Origin: a bacterium
GTDB lineage: Bacteria > Krumholzibacteriota > Krumholzibacteriia > WVZY01
DNA: 7,003 bases
NCBI GenBank assembly: GCA_027296025.1
Contig: JAPUJU010000382.1
Span: 1 to 7,003 of the forward strand
Reading direction: 5' to 3'
Below, in pieces: positions 1 to 3,955 of this stretch. The translations under genes and the position numbers were made by a program. The notes beneath the pieces were generated by a model. It saw only the letters and a list, made by a program, of their open reading frames with translations. It searched no databases and was not told the DNA's origin. Numbering within the stretch: position 1 is the stretch's first letter; the number at the start of each line of letters is the position of its first letter.

Positions 1-2
1 GC

Positions 3-305
3 GGACTGGGGCTGGCGGCCTCCGGCAACCTGCACCCGGGCAAGGTCAGCATGTTCGAGCCGATCCACGGGTCGGCCCCGAAGCACGCGGGCAAAGGCGT
101 GATCTGCCCGCTTGCGACGATTTCAGCGCTGCAGATGCTCCTGGGGGAGCTGGGCCTGGCGGTAGCGGCGGAACGAATCGACAGCGCGATGCAGAAGGCG
201 CTGTCCTCCGGAAAGATCAAGTCGCTCTCGACGAGCAGCGGCATGAAGACCTCCGAGTACACCGAAGCGGTTCTGGAGCACCTCCAGGACCCGACGCCCG
301 CGTGA
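3..305 (+). CDS. leuB: 3-isopropylmalate dehydrogenase family protein, C-terminal part (5' end outside window)
   Basis: The reading frame is open from the left edge and stops at TGA 303-305, giving about 100 C-terminal residues. The peptide begins GLGLAASGNLHPGKVSMFEP and continues with IHGSAPKHAGKG. This is the conserved nucleotide-binding part of the beta-decarboxylating dehydrogenase family, which includes isopropylmalate, isocitrate, homoisocitrate and tartrate dehydrogenases. The HGSAP-x-x-AGKG segment forms the adenine-binding loop in this family, and the following PLATISALQMLLGELG helix is also typical. LeuB oxidises and decarboxylates 3-isopropylmalate with NAD in leucine biosynthesis, in the cytoplasm. 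The HGSAP form (serine rather than threonine) and the short C-terminus favour LeuB over NADP-isocitrate dehydrogenase. The substrate-binding residues lie outside the window, so the exact substrate is inferred. An ATG at 51 is internal to the conserved region and is not a start. No functional link to the downstream chaperone and protease genes is apparent. Confidence 0.8.
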   Translation, partial: GLGLAASGNLHPGKVSMFEPIHGSAPKHAGKGVICPLATISALQMLLGELGLAVAAERIDSAMQKALSSGKIKSLSTSSGMKTSEYTEAVLEHLQDPTPA

Positions 306-315
306 TTCCGGGCGT
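294..315 (+). other. small stem-loop at the leuB stop codon
   Basis: ACGCCCG (294-300) and CGGGCGT (309-315) are perfect inverted repeats around an 8-nt loop that contains the leuB TGA stop. The stem is G+C-rich, but the following bases (TCTGCAG) are not a T-tract. It is therefore at best a weak or factor-assisted terminator, and could simply be a chance hairpin in GC-rich sequence. Confidence 0.3.
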
Positions 316-354
316 TCTGCAGTGGCTGGATGTGGGTATTCGGGCCCTCCGATT

Positions 355-390
355 TTGACTTGACCCGGTTTGAGTCGCCGTAAGAAGATT
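355..390 (+). promoter_or_regulatory. possible promoter for tRNA-Leu/tig
   Basis: Two overlapping -35-like hexamers, TTGACT (355-360) and TTGACC (360-365), lie 70-80 nt upstream of the tRNA. The best downstream -10 candidate, TAAGAA (381-386), matches TATAAT at only 3 of 6 positions. It sits 15 nt from the second -35 or 20 nt from the first, so neither spacing is ideal. A promoter is expected here because the tRNA and tig are separated from leuB by 130 nt. The exact elements are uncertain. Confidence 0.3.
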
Positions 391-435
391 GCCGCCGGCG
401 TTTCTTCTCGAGGTGCCTCGAGTAATCAGGACGAG

Positions 436-522
436 GCGAGAGTGGCGGAACTGGCAGACGCGCTGGATTTAGGATCCAGTGAGATTATTCTCATGGGGGT
501 TCGAGTCCCCCCTCTCGCACCA
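436..522 (+). tRNA. tRNA-Leu, anticodon UAG, CCA encoded
   Basis: A complete class II (long variable arm) tRNA cloverleaf can be folded. The acceptor stem GCGAGAG (436-442) pairs with CTCTCGC (512-518), followed by discriminator A519 and an encoded CCA (520-522). The D stem is GCG (445-447) with CGC (459-461). The anticodon stem CTGGA (463-467) pairs with TCCAG (475-479) and encloses the loop TTTAGGA. The anticodon TAG is at 470-472, so it reads CUA and, by wobble or modification, other CUN leucine codons. The variable arm TGAGA (480-484) pairs with TCTCA (489-493). The T stem GGGGG/CCCCC encloses TTCGAGT (500-506). Discriminator A73 and the long arm are standard leucine identity features. 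The gene ends only 36 nt before tig with no terminator between them, so it is probably cut from the tig leader. Confidence 0.97.
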
Positions 523-548
523 GAAACCGAAATGGCAAGAGAACTGAC

Positions 549-553
549 AGAGG
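549..553 (+). promoter_or_regulatory. ribosome binding site deciding the tig start
   Basis: AGAGG lies 5 nt before the ATG at 559. An in-frame ATG 27 nt further upstream (532) has no Shine-Dalgarno sequence and sits only 9 nt after the tRNA CCA end, so 559 is the better start. The frame stays open further upstream, but only by reading through the tRNA. Confidence 0.7.
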
Positions 554-558
554 TTGAA

Positions 559-1845
559 ATGGCGGAAAGAAAATTTACCGTACGAGTCGCCAGTCCAAGC
601 CAGTGCAAACGCGTGCTTTCTCTGGATATCGATTCCGAAGAGATCCAAAAAGAGAAGGCGCGGGTCGCTGACAAGCTCCGTCGCGAGTTGAAGGTTCCCG
701 GCTTCCGTAAAGGCAAAGTTCCCGAAAAATTCGTCCAGAAGAACTATGCCAGCGTGATTCATGGGGATGCGGTCCGAAACCTGCTACCGAAGGTCTTCGA
801 GGAGGCCCTCGATCGCGAGGGCATCTCGCCCGTCGGCGAACCGTCGTTCGACAACCTCAAGGCTGAGGATGGTTCGAACATTACGGTCGATGTTTCGGTC
901 GAAGTCAAACCTGACGTGACGATCAAAGGCTATAAGGGAATCAAGGTGAAAGTTTCGAGGAAAACAGTCGATGACAAAGCAGTGGACCATGCGCTCGCTC
1001 ACCTGCAGGAGCGGATGACGACTCTGAGGGTGGTTGACCGCGAGACGCAGAAAGGCGATTTTGTTCTGATCGACTATGCGCCCATACTCGATAACGGTGA
1101 GATCGATGAACAGCACATGTCACGCAATTATCCGGTAGATCTGGACGGCGCACAGCTTCTCCCCGAGTTTCTCGAGGCCCTGCCCGGGATGGCAATCGGA
1201 GAGGACAAGGACGTCCGGGTGAGGTACCCCGAAGATTTTCCGGATAAGGACAATGCCGGCACCGAGAAGGTGTTCCGGGTGACGGTCAAAGAGGTCAAAG
1301 AGAAGGTACGACCTGATATCGATGACGCGTTTGCCCAGGGTGTGGGAAGCCAGTTCAAAGACCTTGCGGCGCTGCGGAAGCAGATCGAGGAAGACCTGAT
1401 CAAGGACGAAGAAAAGCGCTTCGAGCACGATGTCGAAGAAAGTATCATCGAAGAGCTTATCAGGAAAAACCCCTTTGATGTGCCGGAGACGATGGTCCAG
1501 AATTACCTGTCATCGGTCCTCGAGGAGGATCGCCAGCGCCGCCCGCAGGTTGAGGACGAGGCGGAACGTGAGAAAGAGGTTCGGGAACATTTTCACGCCG
1601 CCGCTGTACGCACCATCAGGAAGTATTTCGTGCTGGATGCGGTGAAGAAGCAGGAGACAATTCGGGTTGATCCGCCGGACGTCGATGCGAAAATCAACGA
1701 GATCGTCAAGAGTAGTGGTGACAGGGCAGACAAAGTACAGTCGTACTTTCGCCATCCCAAGCGCCGTCAAAGTATCGAGAGCGAGTTGTTGGACAAGAAA
1801 GTCCTCAAGTTTCTCGCAGACGGCGCAGACGTGAAGGTCGCCTGA
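559..1845 (+). CDS. tig: trigger factor, ribosome-associated chaperone / peptidyl-prolyl isomerase
   Basis: Trigger factor binds ribosomal protein uL23 at the exit tunnel and holds nascent chains. It also has FKBP-type proline isomerase activity. The product from the ATG at 559 is 428 residues, close to the usual 430-450. Domain 1 (residues 1 to about 115) carries the ribosome-binding signature GFRKGKVP at residues 48-55, matching the E. coli GFRKGKVP loop. The FKBP-like domain runs from about 160 to 245 (KGDFVLIDYAPILDNGE, then PEFLEALPGMAIGEDKDV and YPEDFPDK). The remainder, to residue 428, is the charged, helical substrate-cradle domain (for example IDDAFAQGVGSQFKDLAAL and NPFDVPETMV). The protein has no signal peptide and is cytoplasmic. 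It is first in the tig-clpP-clpX order, where folding and degradation functions are commonly linked. A 70-nt gap separates it from clpP. Confidence 0.97.
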   Translation: MAERKFTVRVASPSQCKRVLSLDIDSEEIQKEKARVADKLRRELKVPGFRKGKVPEKFVQKNYASVIHGDAVRNLLPKVFEEALDREGISPVGEPSFDNLKAEDGSNITVDVSVEVKPDVTIKGYKGIKVKVSRKTVDDKAVDHALAHLQERMTTLRVVDRETQKGDFVLIDYAPILDNGEIDEQHMSRNYPVDLDGAQLLPEFLEALPGMAIGEDKDVRVRYPEDFPDKDNAGTEKVFRVTVKEVKEKVRPDIDDAFAQGVGSQFKDLAALRKQIEEDLIKDEEKRFEHDVEESIIEELIRKNPFDVPETMVQNYLSSVLEEDRQRRPQVEDEAEREKEVREHFHAAAVRTIRKYFVLDAVKKQETIRVDPPDVDAKINEIVKSSGDRADKVQSYFRHPKRRQSIESELLDKKVLKFLADGADVKVA

Positions 1846-1900
1846 TGTTTTCTCTTCTGCGGGCTTGTGTGATGCACTATATTTGAAGAGTGAAGTTAGA

Positions 1901-1905
1901 AAGGA
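1901..1905 (+). promoter_or_regulatory. ribosome binding site of clpP
   Basis: AAGGA within AGAAAGGA lies 10 nt before the ATG at 1916. The spacing is a little long but this is the only good Shine-Dalgarno in the gap. It argues against the in-frame TTG at 1865, which would add 17 residues and has no ribosome binding site. Confidence 0.6.
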
Positions 1906-1915
1906 TTCATCAGTA

Positions 1916-2530
1916 ATGTCCTATAATCAGATAATTCCCACTGTGATCGAGTCGAGCGGCCGGGTCGAACGGGCGTACGATATCTACTCGCGTCTGCTGA
2001 AAGACCGCATCATTTTTCTCGGAATGCCGATCGACGATCACATGGCCAACCTGGTTATCGCGCAGATGCTCTTTCTCGAAGCCGAGGATGCAGAACGGGA
2101 TATCTCGATTTATATCAACAGTCCGGGCGGTGTCATCTCATCCGGTATGGCTATTTACGACACGATGCAGTATATCGGCCCGGATGTTGCGACGATTTGT
2201 ATGGGCCAGTCGGCCAGCATGGCGGCCTTGCTTCTTGCTGCGGGATCGAAGGGCAAACGCTCGATTCTGCCCCACGCCCGCGTCATGATCCACCAGCCGT
2301 CCGGTACCTCGCAGGGTCAGGCTGCTAATATCGAGATCTACACGAAAGAAATACTGACGCTGCGCGACAAACTGAACGAGGTTCTTGCCCAGCACACGAA
2401 ACAGCCGGTGAAGAAGGTCGCCAAGGACACTGATCGCGACTATTTCATGTCTGCGGAGGAAGCGAAGGAATACGGCATTATAGACAACATTTTTGAGCGT
2501 CGACCAGCATCGGCCGATAGCGAGGGGTAA
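1916..2530 (+). CDS. clpP: ATP-dependent Clp protease proteolytic subunit ClpP
   Basis: ClpP forms the barrel-shaped double heptamer whose internal serine protease sites degrade proteins fed in by ClpX (or ClpA/ClpC) in the cytoplasm. The product is 204 residues, normal for the family. The catalytic triad is visible as Ser101 in GQSASMAA, His126 in MIHQP and Asp175 in DRDYF. The 25- and 74-residue intervals from the serine equal those in E. coli ClpP. The oxyanion-associated INSPGG motif is at residues 68-72, and DIYSRLLKDRIIFLG near the N-terminus is also canonical. Compared with E. coli, the segment before IIPTVIE is only about five residues, so any self-cleaved propeptide is very short. 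The next gene is its partner clpX, 9 nt downstream, so the two subunits should be made from one transcript. Confidence 0.98.
   Translation: MSYNQIIPTVIESSGRVERAYDIYSRLLKDRIIFLGMPIDDHMANLVIAQMLFLEAEDAERDISIYINSPGGVISSGMAIYDTMQYIGPDVATICMGQSASMAALLLAAGSKGKRSILPHARVMIHQPSGTSQGQAANIEIYTKEILTLRDKLNEVLAQHTKQPVKKVAKDTDRDYFMSAEEAKEYGIIDNIFERRPASADSEG
2522..2527 (+). promoter_or_regulatory. ribosome binding site of clpX, inside the clpP end
   Basis: GAGGGG sits directly before the clpP TAA stop and 12 nt before the clpX ATG at 2540. The spacing is longer than optimal. The overlap with the clpP 3' end suggests that ribosomes finishing clpP help start clpX (translational coupling). Confidence 0.5.
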
Positions 2531-2539
2531 CGCACCGCC

Positions 2540-3793
2540 ATGAAGAAAAAGATCGGAACTCCGCAGGTACTCAGATGCTCATTCTGTGGGCGTGGCCAGG
2601 ACGAAGTCACGAAGTTGATTTCCGGACCGTCCGTCTATATCTGTAACGAATGTATCAAGCTCTGCAAAGACATTCTTGATGACGAAATTTCGGGACAGGT
2701 ACTTTTTGACTCCGAGGACTTTCCGAAACCGAAGGAGATCAAAGAATTTCTCGATCTCTACGTGATCGGGCAGGAGGGGGCGAAGGTGATCCTCGCGGTC
2801 GCTGTGTATAACCATTACAAGCGGATCATGCACGAGCGGACGACGGATGACGTAGAGATCGACAAGAGCAATATTCTCATGCTCGGGCCGACCGGTACGG
2901 GCAAGACGCTGCTCGCACAGACGCTCGCGCGCTTCCTGCGCGTACCGTTCGCGATCGTCGATGCGACGACGTTCACGGAAGCCGGCTACGTTGGCGAAGA
3001 TGTCGAAAACATTCTGCTCAAACTCTATCAGAACGCCGGTTCGTCAGTGTCCGCCACCGAGAAGGGCATTGTTTACATCGATGAGATCGATAAGATCGCG
3101 CGCAAGAGCGACAGCCCGTCGATCACGCGTGACGTCTCCGGTGAAGGTGTTCAGCAGGCGCTCCTGAAGATGCTCGAAGGGACGGTTTGCAACGTGCCAC
3201 CGCAGGGCGGGCGTAAGATCCCGCAGCAGAGTTACATCGAGATCAACACGAAGAACATACTCTTCATCTGCGGCGGTTCGTTCGAAGGTCTCAACAAAAT
3301 CATCGAGCTGCGTACGGGCAAGAAGGTTCTTGGGTTCGGGGTGGAGAAGCGCAAGCGCAAATCGAAAGACCGGACCGAGATTCTCAAAAGCATTACGCCC
3401 GACGATCTCACGAAGTTTGGATTGATCCCCGAACTCGTCGGTCGAATCCCGGTGGTCGGTATCTTGAATGACCTCGAAGAGGATGTACTCGTCGAGATCC
3501 TGGTCAAACCGAAAAACGCCCTGGTCAAGCAGTACCAGAAACTCTTCGGGATGGAGGATGTCGAACTGGTGTTCACGGATGATGCACTCCGGGCCATCGC
3601 CAAGATCGCCAGGAAGCGCGAGACCGGCGCCCGCGGGCTTCGGTCGGTGATCGAAGAGACCATGCTCCATATTATGTACGACATTCCGTCGAAGCCGAAT
3701 ATTCGCAAGGTCGTCATCAACGAGGACACGATCCTCAAGAACGCTGAGCCCGAAATCGTTCAGCAACGGGATCGGCGCGCCCGCGAGGCATAG
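2540..3793 (+). CDS. clpX: ATP-dependent Clp protease ATP-binding subunit ClpX
   Basis: ClpX is the hexameric AAA+ unfoldase that recognises substrates, unfolds them with ATP and threads them into ClpP. Its 417 residues compare with 424 in E. coli. The N-terminal zinc-binding domain has Cys13, Cys16, Cys35 and Cys38 (CSFC and CNEC). The AAA+ core has Walker A GPTGTGKT (116-123), pore-1 loop GYVG (149-152), Walker B VYIDE (178-182), a pore-2 region TRDVSGEGVQQALL, sensor 1 in ILFICGGSF, arginine finger Arg302 in GRIPV and sensor-2 Arg365 in GARGLRS. Two recognition loops differ from E. coli. The RKH loop reads GGRKIP (residues 223-228), with Ile227 in place of histidine. The ClpP-docking IGF tripeptide is LGF (264-266), followed by a very basic stretch (KRKRKSKDR). 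All ATPase residues are present, so an active ClpX is expected. It sits directly behind clpP and ahead of an intergenic region that appears to start a separate lon transcript. Confidence 0.98.
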   Translation: MKKKIGTPQVLRCSFCGRGQDEVTKLISGPSVYICNECIKLCKDILDDEISGQVLFDSEDFPKPKEIKEFLDLYVIGQEGAKVILAVAVYNHYKRIMHERTTDDVEIDKSNILMLGPTGTGKTLLAQTLARFLRVPFAIVDATTFTEAGYVGEDVENILLKLYQNAGSSVSATEKGIVYIDEIDKIARKSDSPSITRDVSGEGVQQALLKMLEGTVCNVPPQGGRKIPQQSYIEINTKNILFICGGSFEGLNKIIELRTGKKVLGFGVEKRKRKSKDRTEILKSITPDDLTKFGLIPELVGRIPVVGILNDLEEDVLVEILVKPKNALVKQYQKLFGMEDVELVFTDDALRAIAKIARKRETGARGLRSVIEETMLHIMYDIPSKPNIRKVVINEDTILKNAEPEIVQQRDRRAREA

Positions 3794-3816
3794 GCAGCGA
3801 TCCCAGGGATATTTCT

Positions 3817-3845
3817 CTTGACCCCCGGGGTCGAACTCCCGTTTA
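3817..3845 (+). promoter_or_regulatory. candidate sigma-32 (RpoH) heat-shock promoter for lon
   Basis: CTTGACC (3817-3823) matches the RpoH -35 consensus CTTGAAA at 5 of 7 positions. It is preceded by TTTCT, in keeping with the T/C-rich lead-in. After exactly 13 nt comes TCCCGTTTA (3837-3845), which matches the RpoH -10 consensus CCCCATTTA at 7 of 9 positions. The spacing is the same as in E. coli dnaK P1. Read instead as a sigma-70 promoter, it would be TTGACC with TTTATT (3842-3847) at 18 nt, which is weaker. lon is a classical heat-shock gene, which supports the reading. Transcription would begin near 3852, giving a leader of about 100 nt. Confidence 0.5.
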
Positions 3846-3860
3846 TTCAAACTTGGGAAG

Positions 3861-3889
3861 CCGGGAGGCGCGGAATTCGTGTCTCCCGG
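3861..3889 (+). promoter_or_regulatory. strong stem-loop in the clpX-lon gap / lon leader
   Basis: CCGGGAGGCGCG (3861-3872) pairs with CGTGTCTCCCGG (3878-3889) around the loop GAATT. The stem is 12 bp with two G-U pairs and no bulge. It is followed by GATTGTATC, which is T-containing but not a clean T-tract, so it is a poor classical terminator. If lon is transcribed from the candidate promoter just upstream, this hairpin lies about 10 nt from the 5' end of its mRNA. There it could stabilise the message or act as an attenuator. Alternatively it ends or processes the clpX transcript. Confidence 0.5.
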
Positions 3890-3944
3890 GATTGTATCTA
3901 CGGCAGGGCGGTGAGCTGAACCGGTTTGTTATGTCCCGTGTACC

Positions 3945-3949
3945 AGGGA
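3945..3949 (+). promoter_or_regulatory. ribosome binding site deciding the lon start
   Basis: AGGGA lies 6 nt before the ATG at 3956, and a second purine run (AAGGG) follows it. This favours 3956 over the in-frame TTG at 3926, which would add ten residues and lacks a comparable site. Weak 4-bp pairing of TCCC (3934-3937) with GGGA (3946-3949) could partly cover the site. Confidence 0.6.
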
Positions 3950-3955
3950 AGGGTA

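Noticed and set aside
370..558. N-terminal extension of trigger factor in an open frame from a TTG at 370
   Set aside because: The frame runs straight through the tRNA-Leu gene, and the conserved trigger factor sequence begins after 559, where a Shine-Dalgarno is present.
1822..1856. Possible terminator at the end of tig (GGCG...CGCC followed by TGTTTTCTCTT)
   Set aside because: The stem is only 4 bp with a poor loop, and the T-run is interrupted. It would also have to sit inside the coding end and split a commonly co-transcribed cluster.
1855..1883. Promoter upstream of clpP with -10 TATATT (1878-1883)
   Set aside because: The -10 is fair, but the hexamer 17 nt upstream (TTCTGC) matches TTGACA at only two positions and there is no extended -10, so support is too weak.
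3800..3816. ATCCCAGGGAT palindrome with T-rich tail as a clpX terminator
   Set aside because: Only a 4-bp stem with a 3-nt loop can form, and the tail ATTTCTCT is interrupted by C residues. Its likeness to CTCCCGGGAT at 3883-3892 is short and probably chance.
3044..3850. Long minus-strand open frame (268 codons) opposite clpX
   Set aside because: It lies opposite a clearly conserved clpX with intact motifs. Its translation shows no recognisable domain, and the pattern is expected from GC-rich codon bias on the opposite strand.
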